Source of the DNA: Limnohabitans sp. T6-20
GTDB lineage: Bacteria > Pseudomonadota > Gammaproteobacteria > Burkholderiales > Burkholderiaceae_C
Length of the DNA: 64,000 nucleotides
Assembly: GCF_003063505.1 (NCBI RefSeq)
Contig: NZ_NERW01000002.1
Location: forward strand, 186,001 to 250,000
Reading direction: 5' to 3'
A program made the translations under genes and the position numbers. How positions within the stretch are numbered: the first letter of the stretch is position 1; the number at the start of each line of letters is the position of its first letter. Shown here one piece after another: positions 9,718 to 17,757 of the stretch. The notes beneath the pieces were generated by a model. That model made no database searches. It was not told where the DNA came from and worked only from the letters and a program-made list of their open reading frames with translations.

Positions 9718-10460
9718 TGGTCTCGCCTGTGCAATCCCGGGGTGTTCAGGTCGTTCGGCTTCATGACGTTTCGGTGCGTCTGGGGCAGCTTTGGGCCTTG
9801 CGAGACATTGAGCTCACGGTTCAAGCGGGTGAGCGCGTGGCTTTGGTGGGTGCCAATGGCTCCGGCAAAAGCACCTTGCTGCGCACGATGCACGGCCTGC
9901 TGATGCCTGTTCAAGGTCGCGTGGATCGGCATCCAGATGGGCGGCAAGCGATGCTGTTTCAGCGCCCGCACCTTTTGCGCATGTCGGCGCTGCACAACGT
10001 GGCGCTGGGCATTTGGCTGGACCGCAGTCAAGGCCTGAACTGGGCGCAGTCCAAAGCGCGTGCGCTTGAAGCTTTGCAGCGCGTGGGGTTGAGTGCAGTG
10101 GCCCACCAAGGCGGGCGTCAGTTGTCGGGCGGGCAGCAGCAGCGCCTGGCCTTGGCCCGCGCCTGGGGGCGTCAACCCGATGTGCTGCTGCTGGACGAGC
10201 CCACCGCCAGTCTGGACCCACACGCCAAACGCGAAGTTGAGGCCTTGATGGCCGATTTTGCGAACGGGCAAGAACACCCACTGACCTTGATCTGGGCCAG
10301 CCACAACCTCGGCCAAGTCAAGCGTCTGGCCACCCGCGTCGTTTACCTGGAGGGCGGCCATGTGTTGGCCGATCTGCCCGTGGCCGAGTTTTTCAACGCT
10401 GCCGTGCTGGCTTTGCACAGCCCTGCAGCCCATGCTTTTGTTCAAGGAGAACTTTTATGA
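9714..10460 (+). CDS. tupC: Tungstate-type ABC transporter ATP-binding protein
   Basis: A 248-aa ABC ATPase with Walker A GANGSGKST, Q-loop FQRP, signature LSGGQQQR, Walker B VLLLDEP and switch histidine in WASHNLG. It powers import through the permease. The ATGATG at 9714 overlaps the permease stop, and its own stop overlaps the binding-protein ATG (10457), so all three genes are coupled. The permease-ATPase-binding-protein order differs from the more usual order with the binding protein first. Confidence 0.88.
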   Translation: MMVSPVQSRGVQVVRLHDVSVRLGQLWALRDIELTVQAGERVALVGANGSGKSTLLRTMHGLLMPVQGRVDRHPDGRQAMLFQRPHLLRMSALHNVALGIWLDRSQGLNWAQSKARALEALQRVGLSAVAHQGGRQLSGGQQQRLALARAWGRQPDVLLLDEPTASLDPHAKREVEALMADFANGQEHPLTLIWASHNLGQVKRLATRVVYLEGGHVLADLPVAEFFNAAVLALHSPAAHAFVQGELL

Positions 10461-11272
10461 CCTTTCAAACTTCCATGACCCGTCGCGCTCTGGTGTGCGC
10501 GGTTTTGGCTACCACATCGGTGTGGGCGCAAGCGCAATCCATCGTGATGTCGTCCACGACATCGACCGAGCAATCGGGCTTGTTTGCGCACCTGTTGCCC
10601 GCCTTCAAAAAAGCCAGCGGGCTGGATGTGAAAGTGGTGGCGCTGGGCACGGGTCAGGCGTTGGACATGGCCCGCCGAGGCGATGCCGATGTGGTGTTTG
10701 TGCACGACCAGGCGGCCGAAGAAAAATTTGTGGCCGACGGTTTTGGCCTCAAGCGTTTGCCCGTGATGTACAACGACTTTGTGTTGATCGGCCCCAAGGC
10801 CGACCCCGCTGGCACCAAAGGCAAGGACATTGTGGCGGCTTTGGCCAAGCTGTCTGCCAGCAACACAGGGTTCATCTCGCGTGGTGACAAAAGTGGCACC
10901 CACGCAGCCGAATTGCGCTTCTGGAAAATGGCCAATTTGGCCGAGAAAAAAGGCAGCGGCTACAAAGAGTGTGGGTGCGGCATGGGGCCGGCGTTGAACA
11001 TTGCCGCGTCTTCTGGGGCTTATGTGCTGGCCGACCGCGCCACCTGGCTCAACTTCAAGAACCGCGCCGATCTGGCTGTTCTGGTCGAGGGCGATCAGCG
11101 CCTTTTCAATCAATACGGCGTGATGGTGGTCAACCCTGCCAAGCATGCGCATGTCAAGCAAGCCGATGCACAGAGGTTTGTGGATTGGGTGACTTCGGCT
11201 GCAGGTCAGGCCCATATTGCCGATTACAAAATTGGCGGCGAGCAGCTGTTCTTCCCGAACGCTGGCAAGTGA
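10457..11272 (+). CDS. tupA: Tungstate-binding periplasmic protein (TupA-like)
   Basis: The 271-aa precursor has a signal peptide ending at AQAQS and then the TupA hallmark STTSTEQSGLFAHLLPAF, whose Thr/Ser residues contact the oxyanion. Further motifs VALGTGQALDMARRGDADVVFVHD and FISRGDKSGTHAAE match the family. TupA proteins bind tungstate very tightly and discriminate against molybdate; specificity here is inferred from the motif and from the tungsten oxidoreductase operon 1.3 kb downstream. Only 3 bp separate its stop from the convergent regulator gene. Confidence 0.9.
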   Translation: MTFQTSMTRRALVCAVLATTSVWAQAQSIVMSSTTSTEQSGLFAHLLPAFKKASGLDVKVVALGTGQALDMARRGDADVVFVHDQAAEEKFVADGFGLKRLPVMYNDFVLIGPKADPAGTKGKDIVAALAKLSASNTGFISRGDKSGTHAAELRFWKMANLAEKKGSGYKECGCGMGPALNIAASSGAYVLADRATWLNFKNRADLAVLVEGDQRLFNQYGVMVVNPAKHAHVKQADAQRFVDWVTSAAGQAHIADYKIGGEQLFFPNAGK

Positions 11273-11275
11273 GGC

Positions 11276-12394
11276 TCAGGACCTGGGCGCGCCGAGCTTG
11301 CGGTAGACCGTTGCTCGGCTGATGCCCAAGGCGCGTGCGGCTTCGGCCACGTTGCCCCGTGCCTGGGTCACGGCCTCGCGGATCATGTCGGTTTGCACGT
11401 CTTTCAGGGGTTTGGCCTGGGGACTGATCTGGGCCTTGGCCTGAGCCGCTGGGTGCGCTGGCGCTCCTGGCTGCAAAGCCTGCGTCTGCAGCCGCAGGCC
11501 TGACCACAGCGGCAGCTCCCGTGTGTTGTCCTGGCGTCCGGCCGCATCGAACAAGCTTTCCCAGTGCGATGCAAACACATCGCTGGCGTGCATGGGTTGG
11601 CCAGGCGTGGCTGGCGACAAAGACAGCATTTGCCGCGCAGTCGGGTTGGCACCGACGATGTGGCCATCCTGATCCAGCGTGAGCAGACCGTCGCTGTCGT
11701 CACCGGGCTGGTTGCCGGGCCAGTTCAGGCGCAGCACCAGCGCGTGCGATGTTGACAGCAGCCAGCTGTTTTCGATGCTGCGGGCTGATCTGCGCACCAA
11801 GTGTTTCAGGGCAGGGCGCTCCATGGTTTCGATGCCGGTCAGGTCCAACATGCCTGCGCACAGGCCATCTGGGCCAAAGACAGGGGCCCCAGCGCAGCTG
11901 TAAACGCCTGTGTCATTGAAGAAGTGCTCACCCCGGTGCAGCCAGACCGGTTGCAATTCGGTCAGCGCTGCGCTGATGGCGGTCGTGCCCACCGCCTTTT
12001 CAGACAAATCCACGCCCACGCGGGCAATCATTTCGGCGCGGCGGTCTTGTCGGTCCACCGGCCCGTGCACATCCACCACGATGCCGTCTGCATTGGTCAG
12101 GATGGCGAAGTAACGGATGTCGGCAATCGCCCGAGCCAATTCGACCAGCACCGGTTGAGCCGCCTGCACCAGTGGGCGGCAGGCCTCTTGCACCCGGCGC
12201 ATCTGCTGGGTTGATACGGCATCAAAATCGACAGCTTGGGTCGGTTGCAAACCCATGTCCAGGCATCGTTGCCAGGATTGGGTGATCCAAGGGGAGACAC
12301 CTGAGTCCACTGCGATAGAACGCCCCTGAAACACCAGGTCACGGGCTTGCTCAATGCGGACCAGGCGGTTGCTGGCGGGGGCAGTAAGTGGCAT
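11276..12394 (-). CDS. GAF-Fis transcriptional regulator of AcoR type lacking the sigma-54 AAA+ domain
   Basis: The 372-aa protein has a GAF-like sensor domain (about 70-200, with VGVDLSEKAVGTTAIS and GVYSCAGAPVFGPDGLCAGMLDLTG), a PAS-like stretch (about 225-290) and a C-terminal Fis-type helix-turn-helix (VTQARGNVAEAARALGISRATVYRKL). The central AAA+ ATPase of AcoR-type sigma-54 activators, including its GAFTGA loop, is absent, so it cannot activate sigma-54 in the usual way. It is divergent from the aldehyde oxidoreductase operon with 154 bp between, and is the likely regulator of that operon. The effector is unknown. Confidence 0.85.
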   Translation of the reverse strand: MPLTAPASNRLVRIEQARDLVFQGRSIAVDSGVSPWITQSWQRCLDMGLQPTQAVDFDAVSTQQMRRVQEACRPLVQAAQPVLVELARAIADIRYFAILTNADGIVVDVHGPVDRQDRRAEMIARVGVDLSEKAVGTTAISAALTELQPVWLHRGEHFFNDTGVYSCAGAPVFGPDGLCAGMLDLTGIETMERPALKHLVRRSARSIENSWLLSTSHALVLRLNWPGNQPGDDSDGLLTLDQDGHIVGANPTARQMLSLSPATPGQPMHASDVFASHWESLFDAAGRQDNTRELPLWSGLRLQTQALQPGAPAHPAAQAKAQISPQAKPLKDVQTDMIREAVTQARGNVAEAARALGISRATVYRKLGAPRS

Positions 12395-12548
12395 GTCAGG
12401 TGTGTATCAAGCTGAGAATTTGTGAGGCAACCCCGTGAATCCTAGGGTTAATACGAGTCATGAAGCGTCGCGCACGCTACAACAATGCCTATGCATTCTG
12501 ATTCATAAGCGCGGGCTTGAACAGTCCGCCACCTCACAGGAGACACAC

Positions 12549-13025
12549 ATGCAGAAAGTCCTGCACATCAACCCGGACAAATGTACCGGCTGCTTGCAGT
12601 GCGAAATGGCCTGTTCTTTCGAGAACTACGGCACATACGCCACTTCCAAATCGCGCATCAAGGTGTTCGACTTCCACCACACGGGCAAAAAAGTGCCTTA
12701 CACCTGCACCCAGTGCGACGAAGCCTGGTGCCTGCATGCCTGCCCTGTGGAAGCCATCACGGTTGACAAAGCCACGGGTGCCAAAGTGGTCAACGAGTCC
12801 ACCTGTGTGGGCTGCAAGGTTTGCACCATCGCCTGCCCGTTCGGCACCATCAACTATGTGCAAGAGACCGGCAAGGTGCAAAAGTGCGACCTGTGCGGCG
12901 GCGACCCGGCCTGTGCCGATGCCTGCCCGACCGGTGCCATCACATTCGTGGATGCCAACTGGACCGGCATCGACAAGATGAAGCAGTGGGCCGACAAGCT
13001 GGGCAACCAGCCCAGCGCCGCCTGA
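12549..13025 (+). CDS. aorA: Polyferredoxin subunit of tungsten aldehyde oxidoreductase
   Basis: A 158-aa protein with four cysteine quartets (C12/15/18/22, C53/56/61/65, C86/89/92/96, C113/116/122/126), enough for four [4Fe-4S] clusters in the HycB/DmsB arrangement. It should pass electrons between the tungsten subunit and the FAD subunit encoded downstream. The ATG at 12549 follows CAGGAGA; the longer frame upstream contains no family sequence. Naming follows the aorABC order described for Aromatoleum aromaticum and is by gene order and motifs. Confidence 0.88.
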   Translation: MQKVLHINPDKCTGCLQCEMACSFENYGTYATSKSRIKVFDFHHTGKKVPYTCTQCDEAWCLHACPVEAITVDKATGAKVVNESTCVGCKVCTIACPFGTINYVQETGKVQKCDLCGGDPACADACPTGAITFVDANWTGIDKMKQWADKLGNQPSAA

Positions 13026-13054
13026 TCCCCCCAACCCACTGAAGGAGCACACAT

Positions 13055-14902
13055 ATGTCTTGGGCTGGAAAAATTCTCCGCGTCGACCTCACGGCTGGCA
13101 CCGTCAAATCTGAACCGCTGAACATGGAATGGGCCAAGGCCTATCTGGGTTCACGCGGTCTGGGCAGCAAATACCTCATCAGCGAAGTCGACCCCAAAGT
13201 CGATCCGCTCTCGGCCGACAACAAAATCATCTGGGCCACTGGCCCGCTGACCGGCACCATGGCCTCCACCGGCGGCCGCTATACCGTCATCACCAAAGGC
13301 CCGCTGACGGGTGCCATTGCTTGCTCCAACTCGGGCGGCTACTGGGGTGCCGAGCTGAAAATGGCCGGTTGGGACATGATCATTTTTGAAGGCGCATCGG
13401 CCAAGCCGGTGTACCTCTACATCAACGACAACGAAGCTGAGCTGCGTGACGCAGGTCACCTTTGGGGCCAAAGCGTCTGGAAGACCGAGGAAATCCTCAA
13501 ATCCAGCCTGCAAGACCCGCTGCTGCGCGTGTCCAGCATTGGCAAGGCCGGTGAAAACGGCGTGCTGTATGCCGCCGTGGTGAACGACCTGCACCGTGCG
13601 GCTGGCCGTTCGGGCGTGGGCACCGTCATGGGCAGCAAAAACCTCAAGGCCATTGCCGTGCGCGGCACCATTGGTGTGGGCAACGTGCAAAACCCCAAGG
13701 CCTTCATGGCTGCGACCAAGGCCGCCAAAAAGGTGTTGGCCGACAACGCCGTCACTGGTCAGGGCTTGCCCGCTTACGGCACCCAGGTGCTCATGAACGT
13801 GATCAACGAAGTGGGTGCCTTGCCCACCCGCAACCACCGCGATGTGCAGTTCGAAAGCGCCAAGGACATCTCGGCTGAAGCCATGGTCACGCCCCGCGAG
13901 ACCGACGGCAAAAAGCACCTGGTGACCAACCAGGCTTGCTTTGGTTGCACCATCGCCTGCGGTCGCATCAGCAAGATGGACGAGGGCCATTTTTCTGTCA
14001 AGAACAAGCCTGAGTATTGGGGCGCCAATGGCGGTCTTGAATACGAAGCGGCTTGGGCGCTGGGTGCGGCCAACGGTGTCAAGGACCTCGAAGCCCTGCA
14101 ATACGCCAACATGATTTGCAACGAAGAAGGCTTTGACCCGATCAGCTTCGGCGCCACCATCGGCGCCGTCATGGAGCTGTACGAAATGGGCGTGCTGACC
14201 AAAGAGCAAATCGGTGTTGAAGCGCCATTCGGTTCGGCACAAGCCCTGTGCGAGTTTGTCGACATGACCGCCAAAGGCGTTGGCTTTGGCAAGGAAATCG
14301 GCTTGGGCTCCAAGCGCCTGACCGCCAAGTACGGCCACCCCGATCTGTCCATGAGCGTCAAGGGCCAAGAATTCCCCGCCTACGACGGCCGTGTGATTCA
14401 GGGCATTGGCCTGGCCTATGCCACCTCCAACCGCGGTGCCTGCCACCTGCGCGGCTACACCATCGCGTCTGAAGTGCTGGGCATCCCGGTCAAGACCGAA
14501 CCCACCGAGCACGAAGGCAAGCCCGAGTTGGTCAAGGCCTTCCAGGACGCCACAGCGGCGTTTGACTCGGCAGGCATTTGCATCTTCACCAGTTTTGCCT
14601 GGACCCTGGCCGATGTGGCGCCCCAGGTGCAAGCCGCTTGCGGCGAAGAGTTCACCATGGAGCACTTGGCCCACATTGGCGAACGCATCTGGAACATGGA
14701 GCGCGAGTTCAACAACGCCGCAGGCTTCACCAAGGCCGACGACAACCTGCCCAAGCGCCTGATGACCGAAGCCGCCAAAACCGGCCCCGGCAAAGGCATG
14801 GTCAGCAAGTTGAACGAGATGCTGCCCAAGTACTACGACGCACGCGGCTGGGATGGCGAAGGCCGCCCCACATCGGCCACCAAGGAACGCTTGGGCCTGT
14901 GA
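13055..14902 (+). CDS. aorB: Tungsten-containing aldehyde:ferredoxin oxidoreductase catalytic subunit
   Basis: The 615-aa enzyme oxidises aldehydes to acids, or in reverse reduces acids, at a tungsten bis-pyranopterin. The [4Fe-4S] ligands are C295, C298 and C302 (CFGCTIAC) and C509 in FDSAGIC. The pterin-binding features GRYTVITKGPLTG near 74-86 and RGACHLRGYT near 460 are present. It is 29 bp downstream of the polyferredoxin gene with a good AAGGAG site. The co-located tungstate importer supports tungsten rather than molybdenum. The enzyme is cytoplasmic, with no signal peptide. Confidence 0.95.
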   Translation: MSWAGKILRVDLTAGTVKSEPLNMEWAKAYLGSRGLGSKYLISEVDPKVDPLSADNKIIWATGPLTGTMASTGGRYTVITKGPLTGAIACSNSGGYWGAELKMAGWDMIIFEGASAKPVYLYINDNEAELRDAGHLWGQSVWKTEEILKSSLQDPLLRVSSIGKAGENGVLYAAVVNDLHRAAGRSGVGTVMGSKNLKAIAVRGTIGVGNVQNPKAFMAATKAAKKVLADNAVTGQGLPAYGTQVLMNVINEVGALPTRNHRDVQFESAKDISAEAMVTPRETDGKKHLVTNQACFGCTIACGRISKMDEGHFSVKNKPEYWGANGGLEYEAAWALGAANGVKDLEALQYANMICNEEGFDPISFGATIGAVMELYEMGVLTKEQIGVEAPFGSAQALCEFVDMTAKGVGFGKEIGLGSKRLTAKYGHPDLSMSVKGQEFPAYDGRVIQGIGLAYATSNRGACHLRGYTIASEVLGIPVKTEPTEHEGKPELVKAFQDATAAFDSAGICIFTSFAWTLADVAPQVQAACGEEFTMEHLAHIGERIWNMEREFNNAAGFTKADDNLPKRLMTEAAKTGPGKGMVSKLNEMLPKYYDARGWDGEGRPTSATKERLGL

Positions 14903-14910
14903 CCTTGCCC

Positions 14911-14966
14911 CTGTAGGAGCGAGCCCTGCTCGCGAAGCCTTCGCAGCAGGCAGCGCGCTTCTACAG
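14911..14966. repeat. REP-like palindromic element in the aorB-aorC gap
   Basis: CTGTAG (14911-14916) and CTACAG (14961-14966) close an imperfect palindrome. Inside are GCGAG/CTCGC (14919-14923/14929-14933) and CGAA/TTCG (14933-14936/14940-14943). The 5' half, CTGTAGGAGCGAGC...GCTCGCGAAG, has the layout of the repetitive extragenic palindromes known from pseudomonads. I see only this copy in the window, so repetitiveness is inferred from that resemblance. Confidence 0.55.
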
Positions 14967-14971
14967 GAACC

Positions 14972-14995
14972 ACAGCGGCCCCGAGGGGCCGCTGT
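14972..14995 (+). promoter_or_regulatory. Strong GC hairpin just upstream of the aorC ribosome site
   Basis: An 11-bp perfect inverted repeat (14972-14982 / 14985-14995), with only two unpaired central bases, lies 20 bp before aorC. No long T-run follows, so it is more likely an RNA-stability or partial-attenuation element within the operon than a full terminator. Confidence 0.6.
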
Positions 14996-15015
14996 CTGTT
15001 TCTGGAGAACACACC

Positions 15016-16356
15016 ATGACCCACCACGTGATTTTGGGCGCAGGCCCTGCCGGCGTGATCGCCGTCGAAACCATCCGCAAGCACGCGCCCGCCGACACCA
15101 TCACCTTGATTGGCGACGAGCCCGATGCGCCTTACTCGCGCATGGCCATTCCCTACCTCTTGATTGGCAACATCGATGAGCGCGGTACTTATTTGCGCAA
15201 AAGCCCGAGCCACTTTGACGATGTGCGCATCACGCAAATCAAGGCCAAGGTCAGCCAAGTGGACAGCCGTGGCCGCACGGTGCATCTGGACAACGGCCAG
15301 TCGCTGGGTTTTGACAAGCTGCTGATCGCCACCGGTTCTCACCCCGTGCGCCCACCGATTGCGGGCATGGACTTGCCCGGCGTGCACCCTTGCTGGACTC
15401 TGGCTGATGCGCGTGCCATTGCCGCACTGGCCAAGCCCGGTGCACGCGTGCTGCAAATGGGCGCGGGCTTCATTGGCTGCATCATCATGGAGGCGCTGGC
15501 GTCCCGTGGTGTCAAGCTCAGCGTGGTCGAGATGGGCGACCGCATGGTGCCGCGCATGATGGGCCCGGTGGCTGGCGGCATGATCCGCGACTGGTGCGAG
15601 GCCAAAGGCGTGCAGGTGTTCACCGGTGCCAAGGTCGAGGCCATTGAGCAGGGCTCAGAAAAAGGCGTGCTGGGCAAGCTGGCCGCTGCCGTGGGCTTGT
15701 CTTCGTCCGATGGTGGAGGGGCCTTGCGGGTGCGGCTGTCCAACGGCCAGACCATCGAAGCCGATCTGGTGATCAGTGCCACCGGTGTGCGCCCGGCGAT
15801 TGGCTATTTGAAGGACAGCGGCATCACTTGCCTGCAAGGCGTGTTGACCGATGCCTGCATGCAAACCAATGTGCCCGGCATTTATGCCGCAGGCGATTGT
15901 GCCGAAGCTTTTGACCAGGTCAGCGGCAAAACCATCGTCAGCGCCATTCAGCCCAATGCGGCCGAGCAGGCCCGGGTGGCTGCGCTCAACATGGTGGGGC
16001 AAAAGACCGACCTCAAGGGCGTCACGCAAATCAACGTGCTCGATACGCTGGGCCTGATCTCCACCAGCTTTGGCAACTGGGAAGGCGTGGCCGGTGGCGA
16101 GCACGCCGTGCTGACCGATACCAGCGCAGGCCGCCACCTGAGCTTGCAGTTCAAGGACGATGTGCTGATCGGCTGCAACAGCGTGGGCTGGACCGAGCAT
16201 GTCGGCGTGATGCGCGGCCTGGTGGAAGGCCAGGTGCGCCTGGGCGAATGGAAAGACCGCTTGCTGCACGACCCCACTCAGCTGATGGCCGCTTACTTGG
16301 CCTGTGCCCAGGGGCAAGGGCTTTGGAGCGGGGCCGCCGATGCGCGTCGCCGGTAA
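15016..16356 (+). CDS. aorC: FAD/NAD(P)-dependent oxidoreductase subunit of the aldehyde oxidoreductase
   Basis: A 446-aa pyridine-nucleotide-disulphide-type reductase with an FAD Rossmann motif (ILGAGPAGVIAVE) near the start, a second NAD Rossmann motif (MGAGFIG) near 152, and the FAD motif GIYAAGDCAE near 290. In the mesophilic AOR complex such a subunit transfers electrons to NAD+. It follows aorB after 113 bp that hold a REP-like element and a hairpin. The redox-active cysteine pair of the glutathione-reductase class is absent, which fits a simple electron-transfer role. Confidence 0.88.
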   Translation: MTHHVILGAGPAGVIAVETIRKHAPADTITLIGDEPDAPYSRMAIPYLLIGNIDERGTYLRKSPSHFDDVRITQIKAKVSQVDSRGRTVHLDNGQSLGFDKLLIATGSHPVRPPIAGMDLPGVHPCWTLADARAIAALAKPGARVLQMGAGFIGCIIMEALASRGVKLSVVEMGDRMVPRMMGPVAGGMIRDWCEAKGVQVFTGAKVEAIEQGSEKGVLGKLAAAVGLSSSDGGGALRVRLSNGQTIEADLVISATGVRPAIGYLKDSGITCLQGVLTDACMQTNVPGIYAAGDCAEAFDQVSGKTIVSAIQPNAAEQARVAALNMVGQKTDLKGVTQINVLDTLGLISTSFGNWEGVAGGEHAVLTDTSAGRHLSLQFKDDVLIGCNSVGWTEHVGVMRGLVEGQVRLGEWKDRLLHDPTQLMAAYLACAQGQGLWSGAADARRR

Positions 16357-16371
16357 AGCGAAAATGCCCGC

Positions 16372-16626
16372 ATGAACATCACTTTCAAACTGTTCGCCAC
16401 GCTGACCGACTATTTGCCTGCCGATGCCCGGCGCAGCAACCAGATCATGTTGGATGTTGCGCAGGATGCCAGCATCGCGCAGATCATCGAGCCCTTTGGC
16501 ATGCCGCCCAAGCTGGTGCATCTGGTGCTGGTCAACGGCAAATACATCGCCCCTGAAGTGCGCGGCACCACTACCTTGGTGGAGGGCGATGTGCTGGCGA
16601 TCTGGCCTCCTGTGGCCGGTGGTTGA
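16372..16626 (+). CDS. aorD: MoaD/ThiS-like ubiquitin-fold sulfur carrier
   Basis: The 84-aa protein has the beta-grasp size of MoaD/ThiS and ends in the diagnostic PVAGG, whose terminal glycine is adenylated and thiocarboxylated to deliver sulfur during pterin-cofactor synthesis. Its place in the operon suggests a dedicated sulfur donor for the tungsten pterin. It begins 15 bp after aorC, and its stop overlaps the next start. The symbol follows the aorABCDE order reported for Aromatoleum and is less certain than the family call. Confidence 0.82.
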   Translation: MNITFKLFATLTDYLPADARRSNQIMLDVAQDASIAQIIEPFGMPPKLVHLVLVNGKYIAPEVRGTTTLVEGDVLAIWPPVAGG

Positions 16627-16952
16627 GCACAGCACACGCGGCGACCCGACCCATGCAGGCCTACTACCCCGAGCGCTTCGAGCGCGACATGGGCACCAGC
16701 GAAACCGAATGGCTGACCGCCTTGCCCCGCGCACTGGGCGAGCATGCCGTTGAGCTGGTCACCGGCATGGCACGCGTGCAAATCGGTGACGGCCACCTGC
16801 AACTGCAATGGCACATCCTGCCCCCACGCGTGATCGCGCTCTTGCGCATGCAGCGGCTGGCGGTGAGCTTTGCCTTTGAGGGGGTGGAAGAGGATGCCCG
16901 TCAGCGCTTCATGAAGCGTTTTGATTTGACGATGCAAAGGGGTGGGGGATAA
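16623..16952 (+). CDS. aorE: Small conserved protein at the end of the aor operon
   Basis: A 109-aa protein of unknown function. It is rich in charged residues, with a segment LVTGMARVQIGDGHLQLQWHILPPRVIALLRMQRLAVSFAF and a basic C-terminus ending in three glycines. The frame opens with TTG at 16623 overlapping the aorD stop (TTGA), which suggests coupling; an ATG at 16653 is an alternative start. Position alone suggests a maturation factor for the tungsten enzyme. The symbol is by position only. Confidence 0.6.
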   Translation: MSTAHAATRPMQAYYPERFERDMGTSETEWLTALPRALGEHAVELVTGMARVQIGDGHLQLQWHILPPRVIALLRMQRLAVSFAFEGVEEDARQRFMKRFDLTMQRGGG

Positions 16953-17072
16953 GGGTGGGGGTGAGTGGCTTGCATTGGGAAGCGCGAATTGTCCCTGCGC
17001 TGGAGCTCGTAAAGCGTGTGCCCTGGCGGAACCGAGATCTTTGTAAACCGCCCAATTGACGACCTCGGAGGG

Positions 17073-17095
17073 GCTATATACAATTGCTATATACA
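17073..17095. promoter_or_regulatory. Probable VapBC autoregulatory operator/promoter
   Basis: Two exact copies of GCTATATACA (17073-17082 and 17086-17095), spaced 13 bp start to start, lie 18 bp before vapB. The AT-rich TATATA could also serve as a -10 region. Toxin-antitoxin operons are usually repressed by their own complex at such repeats. Confidence 0.55.
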
Positions 17096-17113
17096 TTTCC
17101 CTGGGAGATCATC

Positions 17114-17347
17114 ATGTCCATCGGCACTGTTTTCGTCAATAACCGTACCCAAGCCGTTCGTCTGCCTTTGGACGTGCGTCTACCCGAGGGCGTCCAAAAG
17201 GTAGAGATACGCGTCAAAGGTAATGAGCGCGTCATCTCCCCTCTAGGCCAAACCTGGGACAGCTTCTTTCTGGGTGGCCCCACAGTGAGCGACGACTTCC
17301 TGCCCGAGCGCGCTACCCAGCACCAGCCGGAGCGGGAGGCGCTCTGA
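17114..17347 (+). CDS. vapB: VapB-family antitoxin
   Basis: This 77-aa protein begins with the AbrB/VagC-type swapped-hairpin DNA-binding segment (SIGTVFVNNRTQAVRLPLDV). Its C-terminal half should wrap the VapC toxin. The ATG at 17114 (MSIGTVF) gives the conserved N-terminus; an in-frame ATG 30 bp upstream adds non-family residues and overlaps the operator repeats. Its TGA shares a base with the toxin ATG (TGATG at 17345-17349), the standard coupled TA layout. Confidence 0.9.
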   Translation: MSIGTVFVNNRTQAVRLPLDVRLPEGVQKVEIRVKGNERVISPLGQTWDSFFLGGPTVSDDFLPERATQHQPEREAL

Positions 17348-17757
17348 TGCTGCGTTACCTGCTGGACACCAACATCGTCATCTACGTGTTGAAGCGACGA
17401 CCTGCCGAGGTGCTGCCTACTTTCAACGCCAATGCCAGCCGCATGGCCATTTCCTCCATCACCCTCGCCGAACTCTTGCACGGGGCGGAGAAAAGCAGCC
17501 GCGTGAGCGAGAACCTGGCCGCTATCGAGGACTTTTGCAGTCGCTTGGAAGTTCTGCCCTATGGCCCCAAGGCCGCGCAGCATTACGGCGCCATTCGCGC
17601 CGCCTTGGAAAAACTCGGCCAGCCTATCGGTGTGAACGACATGCACATTGCAGCGCACGCTCGCAGCGAAGGCCTGGTGCTGGTGACGAACAACATGGGG
17701 GAGTTCGCACGGGTGCCTGCGCTGGAATCAGAGAACTGGGTCCACACAGCGCAGTAA
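17347..17757 (+). CDS. vapC: VapC toxin, PIN-domain ribonuclease
   Basis: A 136-aa PIN domain with the acidic residues expected for Mg-dependent RNA cleavage: D7 in LLDTNIVIY, E42 in ITLAELLHG and D98 in GVNDMHIAAHA. The last conserved motif reads VTNNMGEF, with Asn where many homologues have Asp. VapC toxins usually cleave initiator tRNA or rRNA. It is coupled to vapB. No terminator is evident after it. Confidence 0.93.
   Translation: MLRYLLDTNIVIYVLKRRPAEVLPTFNANASRMAISSITLAELLHGAEKSSRVSENLAAIEDFCSRLEVLPYGPKAAQHYGAIRAALEKLGQPIGVNDMHIAAHARSEGLVLVTNNMGEFARVPALESENWVHTAQ

Noticed and set aside
12395-12548. Sigma-54 promoter for the aor operon
   Set aside because: No GG-N10-GC (TGGCAC...TTGCA) pattern was found, and the adjacent regulator lacks the sigma-54 ATPase domain.
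13151-14674. 507-aa minus-strand open frame opposite aorB
   Set aside because: Shadow frame of the aldehyde oxidoreductase gene, without a ribosome site or family features.
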